The notes: generated by a model not told the origin, from the letters alone. DNA of 64,000 bases from CAZKCI01 sp964551475 (GCA_964551475.1 CAZKCI010000045.1:12548-76547), one strand, 5' to 3'; numbered from the stretch's first letter, positions 24,646 to 34,700 are shown. Program-made: numbers and translations.

Positions 24646-25164
24646 ATGAAAAGAGCAAGAAATTTTATCCCCGTCCTGGTCTTCTTTTTTCTGGCGGCGG
24701 AAGCGGCGGCGAAGCCGATCGTCTTCCCGGATTTTCCCTGGGGATCGAGAAGCTGCGACGTGGAAATCACGGCGGGGGGAAAGGGCTGGCGGCTACTGGA
24801 TAAGACGCTCGATCCGGACCGGCGGGAGCTCGTCTACCGCACCGTGTTTGAGGAGCGGGAGTGCAAAATCGTCTTTCGTTTCACACCCGCGGGAGACAAG
24901 CTTTTCTCGGTGCGAGCCGAGTGGGAGGGCAGCGGCTTCGGCTACGTGCTGTTGGAAAAATACCAGAAGATCTACCGGACGCCGCGGGAGGAAATGCCGC
25001 GGATGAAAACCTACATCTGGTCCCGCCAGAACACCGAGATCGAGCTTCGCCACGATGACGAGTCGACCATCCTGATCTACAGCGACCTGACCCTCTGGTC
25101 GGAGTATACGGAGGAGATGAAGCGGCTGAAGGAGTTGCGGAAAGAAAAAGACAGTGATCAGTAA
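24646..25164 (+). CDS. Hypothetical exported protein
   Basis: Not recognised. The 172-residue protein has a clear N-terminal signal peptide: basic MKRARN, then a hydrophobic stretch, then AAEAAAK as a probable signal-peptidase I site. The mature part has two cysteines (SCDVEI and RECKIVF) that could form a disulfide, and looks beta-rich in the middle. It ends in a charged helix (EEMKRLKELRKEKDSDQ). The last residues (SDQ) and the TAA are supplied by a family D repeat. It is divergent from the arginine decarboxylase gene and convergent with the histidine kinase. Confidence 0.7.
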   Translation: MKRARNFIPVLVFFFLAAEAAAKPIVFPDFPWGSRSCDVEITAGGKGWRLLDKTLDPDRRELVYRTVFEERECKIVFRFTPAGDKLFSVRAEWEGSGFGYVLLEKYQKIYRTPREEMPRMKTYIWSRQNTEIELRHDDESTILIYSDLTLWSEYTEEMKRLKELRKEKDSDQ

Positions 25165-25217
25165 TCAGTGTTCAGTGATCAGTTACTGATCACTGATTAC
25201 CGATTACTGATCACTTC
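25153..25217. repeat. Family D repeat array
   Basis: The longest D copy: GTGATCAGTAATCAGTG, then TTACTGATCACTGATTACCG. It lies between two convergent genes and overlaps the 3' end of the exported-protein gene. Confidence 0.8.
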
Positions 25218-25228
25218 CTTTTGCATTC

Positions 25229-27250
25229 TCAACCCGGACCGAGGGCGCGGAAGACCGCGGCGGCGACCTGGCTCAGGCTGAAGGGCTTTTGCACCATGCC
25301 GCGAACGCAGGTCCTGAGTTCCGGGGCGAGCTCCGGGGGCGAGTAGCCGGAGATCACGATAAAGCGGGAATCGGCGCGGCGGGAGAGGATCATCTTGATC
25401 GCGCTCTCGCCGTCCATCCCGGGCATGGCGATGTCCATGAGAATGACGTCGTAGGCCGCCCCGTCGGCCCGCTCCACCGCCTCCCAGCCGTTGGCGGCCA
25501 CGTCGACGACAAAGCCCCGGCTTTCCAGAAACTCCTTGAGCAGCTTGGCGATCGCTTCCTCATCGTCCACGATCAGGAGACGGCGCGACCCCGCTTCCAC
25601 CACCGGTTCCGGCCTCCGGGCCGACTCCGGGGGAAGCTCCTGCTCCAGCGGATCGGGCGAGGAGGTGGGAAGGAGAACGGTGAAGGCCGCTCCCAGGCCC
25701 GGTTCGCTCTCCACCCGGATCTCGCCCCGATGGGCCTTGACGATCCCGAGGGCGACGAAAAGACCGAGGCCGGAGTAGCGGGCGCTGCCTCCGCTCATCA
25801 CGCCCTTCGTCCCCCGGAAGGGCTCGAAAATGCGCCGGCGGACTTCCGGGTCGATCCCCGAACCCGTGTCGGCGATCCGGACGAAGACCCGGTCGCCCTC
25901 CATCCCGATCGCCGCGTTGAGAAGGCCGCCGTTCCCCATCATGGCGTCCTTGGCGTTGACCAGGATGTTGACCAGAACGTGCTGGATCTGCTGGGGGTCT
26001 CCCCAGACGGCGGGAACCTCCTGGTACTCGCGGATCACCTTGATGTTGTAGGTGTTGAGATCCCGCTTGAGCAGGCTCAGGGCGAATTCCAGGGTCTCCC
26101 GGATATCGATCTTCTCCCGCTTCGGGGAGCGCGGACCGCAGAAGGAAAGGAGGGCGGCGGTGATCTTCTTCGCCCGGTCGGCCATCTTGATGGCGATCCG
26201 CAGGGCCTCGTTCTTGGCCGCGGCGTCCTCCTTGGACAACGCCAGCTCGGCATAGCCCCGGATGCTCGCGAAGAGGTTGTTGAACTCGTGGGCCACCCCG
26301 CCGGCGAGCGAGCCGACCGCGGTCATCTTCTCCTTCAGGATCAGCGCCTCCTGGGTGGACTTGAGCTCGCGGGTCCGCTCGTCGACCTTCTCTTCCAGGA
26401 GACGGTTGTATTCGTCGAGCTTCTTCCGGGAAACGGCCAGATTCTCGGCCATGGCATTGAAGGCCCGGCCCAGATCCCCGATCTCGTCCTGGCGCTTGAG
26501 GTCGAGCCGGGTGTCGAGCTTTCCCTCGCCTATTCTCCGGATGCCTTTCAGAAGACCGCGGATGGGATCGGTAAAATGGCGGGCGAGGAGAAGTCCCACA
26601 ACAACCGATCCGATGACGGCGATAGTGAGTATGAACAAGGCGGTGATCTCGAGGACCTTCTCCTCCCGCTTGACGTCGTCGGCGGCCATGTCGATCCCCA
26701 GGATCCCCACCGCTTGATGGCGGGAGTTGAAGATCGGCGCGTAGCCGGAGAGCCAGGTTCCCCACTGGTCGTCCTGGAGGGATTGGTCGGCCCGGGGCCC
26801 CTGGAAGGAGGCGAGCATCTCCGGATAGGCGGAGGCGTCGTAGAGCTGGCCGATCTCCGCCGTCACCTCCTTCGGGTCGATGATCCCGTTGCCGTTATCG
26901 TCGCTTTCCTGGGCCTCGTCGATCACGAACTCGGTCATGCCGGGGGTTTTGCCCCGCCGCATGGTGTAGATGAACTTGATGCCGGGGTTGGATTCCCGGA
27001 TCCGGGTCAGGACCGAACGGATCGACTCGAACTCCGGACGGGAGGCGTCGGCGGGAGCGAGGAGGACCTCGTGCTTGTCCCCGTCGATCATCAGGGCCGC
27101 GGTGGAGGCGATCCCGATCAGGCGGCTGCGCAGGTTGTCGCGCTGGACGTAGTGCGCCTTGGAATAGAAGAAGTTGATGATCAGGAGGGAGAAGAGGATG
27201 AGGACCAGGTCGAAGCCCAGCGTGAGTTTTGTGCGGAAGCTGACTCTCAT
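25229..27250 (-). CDS. Hybrid sensor histidine kinase with C-terminal receiver
   Basis: A membrane sensor of 673 residues. TM1 is at about 10-30. The extracytoplasmic sensor at about 31-200 includes a calcium-loop-like DDNGNGIIDPKE. TM2 is at about 203-223, HAMP at about 224-275, and a coiled coil follows. The HisKA domain has the phospho-acceptor His321 in GGVAHEFNNL. The ATPase domain has LVNAKDAM and DTGSGID boxes. The receiver at about 545-665 has VDDEE, the acceptor aspartate in ILMDIAMPG, and the lysine in VQKPFS. No partner response regulator is adjacent, so phosphate probably moves through the receiver to a distant histidine phosphotransferase or regulator. The signal is unknown. Confidence 0.92.
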   Translation of the reverse strand: MRVSFRTKLTLGFDLVLILFSLLIINFFYSKAHYVQRDNLRSRLIGIASTAALMIDGDKHEVLLAPADASRPEFESIRSVLTRIRESNPGIKFIYTMRRGKTPGMTEFVIDEAQESDDNGNGIIDPKEVTAEIGQLYDASAYPEMLASFQGPRADQSLQDDQWGTWLSGYAPIFNSRHQAVGILGIDMAADDVKREEKVLEITALFILTIAVIGSVVVGLLLARHFTDPIRGLLKGIRRIGEGKLDTRLDLKRQDEIGDLGRAFNAMAENLAVSRKKLDEYNRLLEEKVDERTRELKSTQEALILKEKMTAVGSLAGGVAHEFNNLFASIRGYAELALSKEDAAAKNEALRIAIKMADRAKKITAALLSFCGPRSPKREKIDIRETLEFALSLLKRDLNTYNIKVIREYQEVPAVWGDPQQIQHVLVNILVNAKDAMMGNGGLLNAAIGMEGDRVFVRIADTGSGIDPEVRRRIFEPFRGTKGVMSGGSARYSGLGLFVALGIVKAHRGEIRVESEPGLGAAFTVLLPTSSPDPLEQELPPESARRPEPVVEAGSRRLLIVDDEEAIAKLLKEFLESRGFVVDVAANGWEAVERADGAAYDVILMDIAMPGMDGESAIKMILSRRADSRFIVISGYSPPELAPELRTCVRGMVQKPFSLSQVAAAVFRALGPG

Positions 27251-27316
27251 TATGTTTTGAATCTACCAGATATTTCCCCGCTATGGAAGGGGGCACATGC
27301 AGCGCCGCGTCTCCCC

Positions 27317-27468
27317 CATCGGACCGATCCGTCGGATCCGACCGATCGGACAGATAGGACGGGCCGGGCCGCGGCGGCGGCGCGGGCCGGATGTTCTCGC
27401 TTGTAGCGTCGGGCCAGGAGGCCCCGATTCATTGGAATCCCCATGAATCGGGACAAGGGCGACGCTAC
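27317..27468. repeat. Family H repeat plus GTAG/CTAC REP element
   Basis: CATCGGACCGATCCGTCGGATCC-type words (27317-27362) are followed by a 66-bp element starting GTAGCGTCG and ending CGACGCTAC (27403-27468). The 295-bp gap has no gene. Confidence 0.7.
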
Positions 27469-27498
27469 CGGGAGAAGCCGCGCGCTGGAAGCAACCCA

Positions 27499-27540
27499 AC
27501 AAAAAAGCCCCCCCGCTCGCGCGAGGGGGCTTTTTTGTTG
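27499..27540. terminator. Bidirectional terminator of the TRL-like gene
   Basis: A GCCCCC...GGGGGC stem around CGCTCGCGCGAG is flanked by AAAAAA on one side and TTTTTT on the other. It lies 6 bp beyond the stop of the lipoprotein gene. Confidence 0.85.
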
Positions 27541-27545
27541 CAGAC

Positions 27546-27863
27546 TTATTCGCCGTAGACGGTCGTGGTGACCTTCGCCCAAACGCCCAGAACGGAGAAG
27601 GTGTGCACGTCGACATGGTGAATCTTGGTGATGCCGGCCATCTTGGCCGCGGCGTCGATGCCGCAATCGCCCTGAGCCACCCAGCCCAGGATCGAGGTGG
27701 CCTCGGACTGACCGACCTTGGCAAAACCGGCGCTGGAATCAGCGGCCGTGAACGGACCCGACACGTCCGAGTAAATGAACCCCGTGACCGGGGACAGGTT
27801 CGACATCGCGCAACCGGCGAACACAAACGCCCCCACGAGGACAACCGCAAGCAATCCTCTCAT
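27546..27863 (-). CDS. TRL-like family lipoprotein
   Basis: A 105-residue exported lipoprotein. MRGLLAVVLVGAFVFAGC ends in a signal-peptidase II lipobox with the acylated cysteine at 18. The mature part matches the TRL-like pattern: GFIYSDV near the start, GQSEATSILGWVAQGDCGID in the middle, AAKMAGITKIHHVD, and an end of VTTTVYGE. The function of the family is unknown. GGAGGT is placed well upstream of the ATG, a consensus promoter lies at 27943-27970 and a strong terminator follows, so this is a self-contained monocistronic unit that may be highly expressed. Confidence 0.85.
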   Translation of the reverse strand: MRGLLAVVLVGAFVFAGCAMSNLSPVTGFIYSDVSGPFTAADSSAGFAKVGQSEATSILGWVAQGDCGIDAAAKMAGITKIHHVDVHTFSVLGVWAKVTTTVYGE

Positions 27864-27942
27864 CCTGACACCTCCCCATTATTTTTCCCGCGGAAAATTT
27901 TATTCAGGGGGATTTCCGCATACCCCGTTCAGCATTGATTCC

Positions 27943-27970
27943 AGTTTACCGTTATCGCCGTCATTGTCAA
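27943..27970 (-). promoter_or_regulatory. Promoter of the TRL-like lipoprotein gene
   Basis: Minus strand: -35 TTGACA (27965-27970), a 16-bp spacer, and -10 TAAACT (27943-27948). It predicts a leader of about 75 nt that contains the near-dyad TTTTCCGCGGGAAAA. Confidence 0.6.
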
Positions 27971-27978
27971 ACTTAAAA

Positions 27979-28032
27979 TCTCGGAATGAGAGGCCCTCGG
28001 GCCTCTCATTCCGAGGGCCTCTCATTCCGAGA
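27979..28032 (-). terminator. Triplicated terminator-like array at the aspS 3' end
   Basis: The unit CTCGGAATGAGAGGCCC appears twice in one orientation and once inverted, so two alternative stems can form. In the aspS direction it ends in ATTTTAAG. The aspS stop codon lies in the first unit. Confidence 0.6.
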
Positions 28033-29782
28033 TTTTTATATGGAGATCCTTGATCTGCCTCTCGGAAACGGCGGAGGGGGAGTCGGTGGTCAGGCAGATC
28101 GCCCGCTGGGTCTTGGGGAAAGCGATGACGTCGCGGATGGAATCGAGGCCGAGCATCAGCATCAGCCAGCGGTCGAGGCCGAGCGCGATCCCTCCGTGGG
28201 GCGGGGCCCCGCAGCGCAGGGCGTCGAGGAGAAAGCCGAAGCGGTCGCGGGCCTGTTCCGGCGTGATCTTCATCAGGGCGAAGATCTTCTCCTGCACCTC
28301 TCCCCGGTGGATACGGATCGAGCCCCCGCCCAGCTCCACCCCGTTGAGGACGAGATCGTAGGCGCGAGACCGGACCCGTCCGGGATCGGTATCGAGAAGA
28401 GGGACGTCCTCCGGCCGCGGGCTGGTGAAGGGGTGGTGGACCGCCTCCAGCCGTTTCTCCTCCTCGTTCAACTGGAAGAGAGGGAACTCCACCACCCAGA
28501 GCAGGTTGAAGGCGTTCCGCGGGATGAGCTTGAGATCGCGGGCCACCTTGAGGCGCAGCCGCCCCAGGACGTCGGCCGCGACGGCCGGCCGGTCGGCCAC
28601 GACCAGGATCAGGTCGCCGGGGCCGCAGGAGAGCGTCTCCTGGAGCGCGGAGATCTCGGGAGCGGAGAGAAGCTTCTGGATCGGCGACTTGAACGTCCCG
28701 TCCTCCCTGAGAAGTATCCAGACCAGCCCCCCTGCCCCGGCGCCCTGGGCGAAAGCGACCAGTTCCTCCAGTTGCTTCAGGGAGAGGGCCGCCCCCTTGG
28801 GGACGGCCAGGCCCCGGATCGTCCCGCCGAGCTCCTTCATCTGCTTGAAAACGGAGAAGGGGCTCAAGGCGAAGATGGGCGTGAGGTCGCTGATGGGGAG
28901 GCCGAAGCGGGTGTCGGGCTTGTCCGTCCCGTAGCGGAGCATCGCCTCGGCGTAGGCCATCCGGGGAAACGGCCGGGGGATCGAGACCTTCATCACTTCG
29001 GCGAAGACCCGGGCCACCAGGTCGTCGGTCACGCCCATGATGTCTTCTTCCTCCACGAACGACATCTCGAGGTCGACCTGGGTGAACTCGGGCTGGCGAT
29101 CGGCGCGCAAGTCCTCGTCGCGAAGGCAGCGGGCGATCTGGAAATAGCGGTCCACGCCCGACACCATCAGCATCTGCTTGAAAAGTTGGGGCGACTGGGG
29201 GAGCGCGTAAAACTTTCCCGGATGGAGGCGGGCGGGGACGAGATAGTCCCGCGCCCCCTCGGGCGTGGACTTGGTGAGAAGCGGCGTCTCCACCTCCCAG
29301 AACCCCTGCTCGCTCAGAATCTCCCGGATCGCCCGGGTGGCCTGGTGGCGAAGCTTCAGGTTGGCGAGCATCTTCGGGCGGCGGAGATCGAGATAGCGGT
29401 GAGTCAGGCGCACGTCCTCCTGCAATTCCTCTTCGTCCTCGATGGCGAAGGGGGGCGTGCGGCTCACGTTCAGCACCTCGATCTCTCCCGCCAGCACCTC
29501 GATCTCGCCGGTGGGGAGCTTGATATTGGCCGTTCCCTCCGGGCGGGGGCGGACCTTTCCCTGCGCGGTGACCACGAACTCGGAGCGGAGCGTCTGGGCC
29601 TTCTCGTGGGAAGAGGGGGAAGCCTCGGGGTTGAAGACGATCTGGGTGATCCCCTCCCGGTCGCAGAGGTCGATGAAGATCACTCCTCCGTGGTCGCGGC
29701 GGCGGCGGACCCAGCCGGAGAGGACGACCTCCGTCCCGGAGTCGGCGAGGCGGAGCTGTCCGCAGGTGTGTGTTCGCTTCAT
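28022..29782 (-). CDS. aspS: Aspartyl-tRNA synthetase
   Basis: Class II synthetase charging tRNA-Asp, bacterial type, 586 residues. An N-terminal OB-fold (LSGWVRRRRDHGGVIFIDLCDR) is followed by the class II core. Motif 2 is in QIARCLRDEDLRADRQPEFTQVD, motif 3 is GGIALGLDRWLML, and the GAD-type insertion lies in between. Without a search I cannot tell whether it also mischarges tRNA-Asn. Its stop is inside the terminator-like array 27979-28032. It is separated from hisS by about 177 bp of repeats. Confidence 0.96.
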   Translation of the reverse strand: MKRTHTCGQLRLADSGTEVVLSGWVRRRRDHGGVIFIDLCDREGITQIVFNPEASPSSHEKAQTLRSEFVVTAQGKVRPRPEGTANIKLPTGEIEVLAGEIEVLNVSRTPPFAIEDEEELQEDVRLTHRYLDLRRPKMLANLKLRHQATRAIREILSEQGFWEVETPLLTKSTPEGARDYLVPARLHPGKFYALPQSPQLFKQMLMVSGVDRYFQIARCLRDEDLRADRQPEFTQVDLEMSFVEEEDIMGVTDDLVARVFAEVMKVSIPRPFPRMAYAEAMLRYGTDKPDTRFGLPISDLTPIFALSPFSVFKQMKELGGTIRGLAVPKGAALSLKQLEELVAFAQGAGAGGLVWILLREDGTFKSPIQKLLSAPEISALQETLSCGPGDLILVVADRPAVAADVLGRLRLKVARDLKLIPRNAFNLLWVVEFPLFQLNEEEKRLEAVHHPFTSPRPEDVPLLDTDPGRVRSRAYDLVLNGVELGGGSIRIHRGEVQEKIFALMKITPEQARDRFGFLLDALRCGAPPHGGIALGLDRWLMLMLGLDSIRDVIAFPKTQRAICLTTDSPSAVSERQIKDLHIKISE

Positions 29783-29827
29783 TGTGGATTGCGGATTGTG
29801 GATTGCGGATTTTAGATTGTAGATTGT
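29783..29827. repeat. GGATTGTGGATTGCGGATT word array
   Basis: Tandem GGATTGTGGATTGCGGATTT-type words start immediately upstream of the aspS start codon. Confidence 0.55.
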
Positions 29828-29854
29828 CCGGTCAAAACGGATCGGGCCGACAGG

Positions 29855-29996
29855 GATCGGGGCAGGAATGCCCCTCCCACAGAAAAACAGTAACCCCAGA
29901 AGAAGTAATCAGTGATCAGTTACTGATGACTGATCACTTCTTCTTCAGTTACTGATCTTTTACTGTTTTTGTGGGAGCGGCGTCCTCGCCGCGATC
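29855..29996. repeat. REP half, family D array, REP half overlapping hisS
   Basis: REP arm ending GCCCCTCCCACA (29855-29881), then D words GTGATCAGTTACTGATG (29906-29966), then REP arm TGTGGGAGCGGCGTCCTCGCC (29970-29996). The last two lie over the hisS stop and final codons. Confidence 0.8.
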
Positions 29997-31246
29997 TTCT
30001 CGATCGCTTCCTTCTCCTCCACCAATGCCTCTTCTCCGGACTTCATATCCTTGACCTTCACCTTGCCCGCCTTCAGCTCCTCGTCTCCCCGGATGATAAC
30101 ACAATCGGCCTTCATCCGGTTCGCCTCCCGCATCTGCGCCTTGAGGGACCGCCCTTGGAAATCCATCTCTCCCCGTATCCCGCCCTGGCGCAAGGACCGA
30201 AGCAGGATGAAGTTTTTTCGGAACGCCTCGGCGCCGAGGGAGAGAGCGTAGACCAACCTCCCCGCCGGAGGCAGGGAAGCGATCTCACCACCCTCGGCGC
30301 AGATCAGCAGGCGCTCCATCCCGATGGAGAAGCCGACCGCCCCCAGCGACGGACCTCCCAGCTCGGCGATCAGGTTGTCGTAGCGCCCCCCCGCGGCCAC
30401 CGCATCCTGGGCCCCCAGGCGGGGACTCCTGACCTCGAAGACCGTGCCGGTGTAATAGTCGAGACCGCGGACGAGCAGGGGGTCGATCTCGAAACCGATC
30501 CCGAGGTCTTGGAGAAAGGAGAGAACGGCGTCGAAATGGGCGCGGCAGGGAGCGCAGAGATGGGACTCGGTGCGGGGCGCGGCGGCGGCCACCTCCCGAC
30601 AGCGGGGGTTCTTGCAGTCGAGGACGCGCAGGACATTCTTTTCCAGGCGGCCCCGGCAGTGCTCGCAGAGATCGGCCTGACGGCCGGAGAAATATTCCCG
30701 CAAACCCGACTGCCAGGCGGGGCGGCAGGAGGGACAGCCCACGCTGTTCAGGCTGAGGCGGGAGCCTTCCGCGCCGGCGGCGGCAAGGCAGCCCATCAGG
30801 AGATCGATCGTCTCGGCGTCCAGAGCGGGGCTGATGAGACCCAGCGCCTCCACGCCGAACTGATGGAACTGGCGGCGACGGCCGGCCTGGGGGCGCTCCC
30901 GCCGGAACATCGGACCCAGGTAGTGGAAACGGGCGAAGGGGGCGCGAGCGCTCAGCCCGCTCTCGATGTAGGCGCGGACCACTCCCGCCGTCCCTTCCGG
31001 CCGCAGGGTGAGGCTCTTGTCCCCGGCGTCGAGGAAGGAGAACATCTCCTTCTCCACGATGTCCGTCCCCTCCCCGATCGAGCGGACGAAGAGCTCGGTC
31101 GGCTCGACCAGGGGGACGCGGATCTCGCCGTAGTTGTAGCGTTCGGCAAAAGACCGGAGCAAGCCTTCCCGCGCGGACCAGCGCCGGCACTCCTCCGGAA
31201 AGATGTCCCCCATCCCCTTGACCGCGCGATATTTTGGTTCGACCAT
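29960..31246 (-). CDS. hisS: Histidyl-tRNA synthetase
   Basis: Class II synthetase charging tRNA-His. The start ATG at 31246 has AAGGGA upstream and gives VEPKYRAVKGMGDIFP. The 428-residue length is normal. Motif 2 is LRPEGTAGVVRAYIE. The HisRS-specific segments RGLDYYTGTVFEV and GVGFSIGMERLL-like (AVGFSIGMERLLI) are present. A cysteine-rich insert (CPSC, CEHC, DCKNPRC, CAPC) is seen in many bacterial HisRS. The C-terminal anticodon domain ends with residues RTPLPQKQ, which are encoded by a REP element and a family D repeat rather than native sequence. Confidence 0.95.
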   Translation of the reverse strand: MVEPKYRAVKGMGDIFPEECRRWSAREGLLRSFAERYNYGEIRVPLVEPTELFVRSIGEGTDIVEKEMFSFLDAGDKSLTLRPEGTAGVVRAYIESGLSARAPFARFHYLGPMFRRERPQAGRRRQFHQFGVEALGLISPALDAETIDLLMGCLAAAGAEGSRLSLNSVGCPSCRPAWQSGLREYFSGRQADLCEHCRGRLEKNVLRVLDCKNPRCREVAAAAPRTESHLCAPCRAHFDAVLSFLQDLGIGFEIDPLLVRGLDYYTGTVFEVRSPRLGAQDAVAAGGRYDNLIAELGGPSLGAVGFSIGMERLLICAEGGEIASLPPAGRLVYALSLGAEAFRKNFILLRSLRQGGIRGEMDFQGRSLKAQMREANRMKADCVIIRGDEELKAGKVKVKDMKSGEEALVEEKEAIEKIAARTPLPQKQ

Positions 31247-31308
31247 AACCGTCCCTTGAGCAAATGCGGCCGGCGATGCCGACGTTTCGCCCGCCGACCG
31301 GATCCGCA

Positions 31309-31378
31309 TGGCGCTTAGCGCATAGCGCCCCGGAGACGAAACGCTTTGCGCTTTGCGCTTTGCGCTCTGCGCTATGCC
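31309..31378. repeat. Family I inverted array (GCGCAAAGCGC)
   Basis: GCGCTTAGCGCATAGCGC is followed by CTTTGCGCTTTGCGCTCTGC and GCTATGCC. It carries the TAG stop of the HU-like gene. The sister copy is at 61186-61257. Confidence 0.75.
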
Positions 31379-31662
31379 TGGCTCCCCTTCGCCAGCTCCT
31401 CCTTCATCTCCTTGCCGGCCTTGAAACGGATCACCCGGCGGCCGGGAATCTGCACCGTGTCTAAAGGTTTCTGCGGGTTGCGGCCGATGCGCGGCTTCCG
31501 GTAGACCGTCTCGAAGACGCCGAAGTTGCGGAACTCGACGTTCTCCCCCTTGAGTAGGCTCTCGGTGATGTAATCGAGCGTCTTCTGGATCACTTCCTTG
31601 ACGGCGATCTGGGTGAGGCCGGTCTCTTCCGCGATCCGCACCGCCAATTCTCTCTTGGTCAT
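31372..31662 (-). CDS. HU/IHF-family DNA-binding protein
   Basis: A small nucleoid protein of about 96 residues that bends DNA as a dimer. MTKRELAVRIAEETGLTQIAVKEVIQ forms the N-terminal helices. VEFRNFGVFETVYRKPRIGRNP is the family signature with the DNA-inserting arm and its proline. IRFKAGKEMKEEL closes it. The start is ATG 31662 with GGGGGAAGA upstream; 31683 and 31698 are alternatives. HU versus IHF subunit cannot be decided. The stop codon TAG is in a family I repeat. Confidence 0.92.
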   Translation of the reverse strand: MTKRELAVRIAEETGLTQIAVKEVIQKTLDYITESLLKGENVEFRNFGVFETVYRKPRIGRNPQKPLDTVQIPGRRVIRFKAGKEMKEELAKGSQA

Positions 31663-31793
31663 GGTCTTCCCCCTGGTTGGCATTTTGTCCTCGAGCATCT
31701 ACAAGATTCGTCCTATCCGGTTTTCGCGCATAACGTTAGCAGGAGAGCCGGCAGAAAACAAGCGGGAAGTGGCCAAACCCTTGAACCTATTAT

Positions 31794-34700
31794 CTAGCTC
31801 ACTCCCCTCACCGTCCCCTCCCCCAGGATCTTCTCCAGCTCCTCGATCAGCCGCGGGGTGCAGGAGACGCGGAAACGGTTTCCGGACTTGAGAACCACCT
31901 TCTCTCCGGTGGCGAAGTCCAGATCGAAAATGACCGGCGAAGACCCGGGATGACGGCCCAGGACCGTCTGGACGCGCTTGAAGGTCTCCTCGTTCACGTC
32001 GTTGAGATGGAATTCGACATGGACCGTCTGGATGAACTTCCGGGCCGCCTCCTCCAGCGGATAGACCGCCGAGGCCACCACGTTCGAACCCATCTCCCGG
32101 GAATTCAGAACTCCTTCCAGGACCAGCACCGCGCCTTCCTTGATCTGCTTGATGAAAGCCTCGTATTCCTTGGTATAGAAGACGACCTCGATCGATCCGG
32201 TCAGATCCTCGAACTGGCAGACCGCGAGTTTCTTCCCGTTCTTCTTGGAGGTCTTCACCTCCACCGCCGCCAGAAGGCCTCCCAGGCGGACCGTCGAATG
32301 GTCCTTGATCCCGGAGAGGGACCGAACGGTGTTCGAGGCATACAGGGAGAGCGTCGTCTCGTAGTGGCTCAGGGGATGGCCGGTGATATACATCCCGAGA
32401 AGCTCCTTCTCCATCCCCAGCAGATCCGGCTGGGGATACTCGGCGAGCGGGGGGAGCTCCAGAGCGGACATGGACTCGAACGGGTCGAAAAGAGAGGCCT
32501 GTCCCTTCTCCCGATCCCGGCGTTTCGCCTGGGCGGCCTCCATCGCCCGCTCCAGAACCGCCATCTTCTGGGCCCGGCGGCCGGGGAGGGAATCCAGCGC
32601 CCCGGAGCGAATCAGGCTTTCCAGCACCTTCTTGTTGGCCGCGCTCAGGTCCACCCGCTCGAGGAAATCGGAGAGGGACGAAAACGGCCCGCCCCGGCCG
32701 CGCGCCGCGATGATGGCTTCGACGGCGCCCACGCCCACGTTTTTGATCGCGGCCAGCCCGAAGCGGATGCCTTCCTTGACCACGGTGAACATGGCGAAAG
32801 ACTCGTTGACGTCGGGAGGGAGGACCTTGATCCCCATCGCCCGGCACTCGGTGACATAGGTCGTCATCTTGTCGAGCTTCCCCATTTCGCTGGTGAGCAG
32901 GGCGGCCATGTACTCCCGGGGATGATGGGCCTTGAGGTAGGCGGTCCGGTAGGCGATCAGGGCGTAGGCGGCGCTGTGTGACTTGTTGAATCCGTATTCG
33001 GCGAAACGGGCCATGTCCTGAAAGATTTTTTCGGTGGCGGCCTTGGGCACGGCATTCTTGACCGCCCCCCGGACGAAGGCCTCCTTGATCCGCGCCATCT
33101 CGTCCACCTTCTTCTTGGCCATGGCGTGGCGGAGAAGGTCGGCCTCGGCCAGGGAGAAGCCGGCGAGCTGGTTGGCGATCAGCATCACCTGCTCCTGGTA
33201 GAGCATGATCCCGTAGGTGTTCTTGAGGATCGGCTCCAGGCGGGGGTGGTCGTACTTGATCTTGACCTTGCCGTGCTTGCGCTCGATGTAGTCCTCGAGC
33301 ATGTGCATGGGACCGGGGCGGAAGAGGGCCACCAGGTCCAAGAGGTCGTCGAACTTCTTGAGGCCGATCCGATGGGAGAGGTCGCGCATCCCCGAGGACT
33401 CGAGCTGGAAGATGCCGACCGTGTTGGCCTTGGCCAGGAGCTGGAAAGTCTTGGCGTCGTCGAGGGGGATCCGTTCGAGGCGCACCGGCGCGCCTCGCGT
33501 CTTCTCGACCGTCTCCAGCGTGTCCTTGATCACCGAGAGGGTCTTCAGGCCGAGGAAGTCCATCTTGAGCAGGCCGATCGCCTCGACGTCGGCCATCTCG
33601 AACTGGGTGACCGTCTCGTCGTTGGATCCGCGGCAGAGCGGGACCATCTCGATGAGCGGCCGGTCGGAGATGACGACCCCGGCGGCGTGGGTGGAGGCGT
33701 TGCGGGAGATCCCCTCCAGGCGGAAGGAGACCTCCATCAGCTCCTTGATCTTGGGATCGCGGGCGGTCATCTCCTTGAGGCGGGGCTCGAGTTCGAGCGC
33801 CTTCTTCAAGGTCATCCGCGGGCCGAAGGGGACGAGCTTGGCCAGCGTGTCCATCTCGCCGTAGGAGAAGCCCTTCACCCGGCCCACGTCCCGAAGCACC
33901 GCCCGCGCCCCCAGCGTGCCGAAGGTGATGATCTGGGCGACCCGGTCGCGGCCGTATTTCTCCATGACGTACTGGATCAGCTCGCCCCGGCGGCGGTCGC
34001 AGAAGTCCATGTCGATGTCGGGGAGGGTGGCCCGGCTGGGGTTGAGGAAGCGCTCGAAGAGGAGCGAATGGCGGAAGGGGTCGATGTCGGTGATCCCCAG
34101 GAGATAGGCCACCAGCGACCCGGCGGCCGAACCCCGCCCGGGGCCGACCGGGATGTCCTTGCTCTTGGCGTAGTGGATGATGTCCCAGATGATCAGGAAG
34201 TAGGTCTCGAAGGACTTGCCCTCGATCACCTGGAGCTCGTGCTCGAGCTGCTTCTGGATCGCCTCGGTCTTCTTCCCGAAACGGGCCGCAATGCCCGCCT
34301 CGCAGAGCTCGCGCAGATAGCGGGTGGGCGTCTTGCCCTCCGGCGGGGCGTAGGCGGGGAGATGGATCTCGCCGAAGTCGAGTGTGACCGCGCAGCGTTC
34401 GGCGATCAGACGGGAAGCGGCGACGACCTCGGGGTGATCGGGGAAGAGGGCTTCCATCTCGGCCTGGCTCTTCAGGTAGAACTCCGAGGTCGCCATCCTC
34501 ATCCGCTTTTCGTCCTCGAGCTTGTGGCCGGTCTGCAGACAGAGGAGGATGTCCTGGGAGGCGGCGTCGGCCTTCTCCACGTAGTGGCAGTCGTTGGCGG
34601 CGACCAGCGGAATACCGAGCCTTTTGCCCAGGGCGAGGAGGCGGGGGTTGACCGCCTTCTGCTCCGGGATGCCGTGGTCGTGCAGCTCGAAGAAGTAGCC

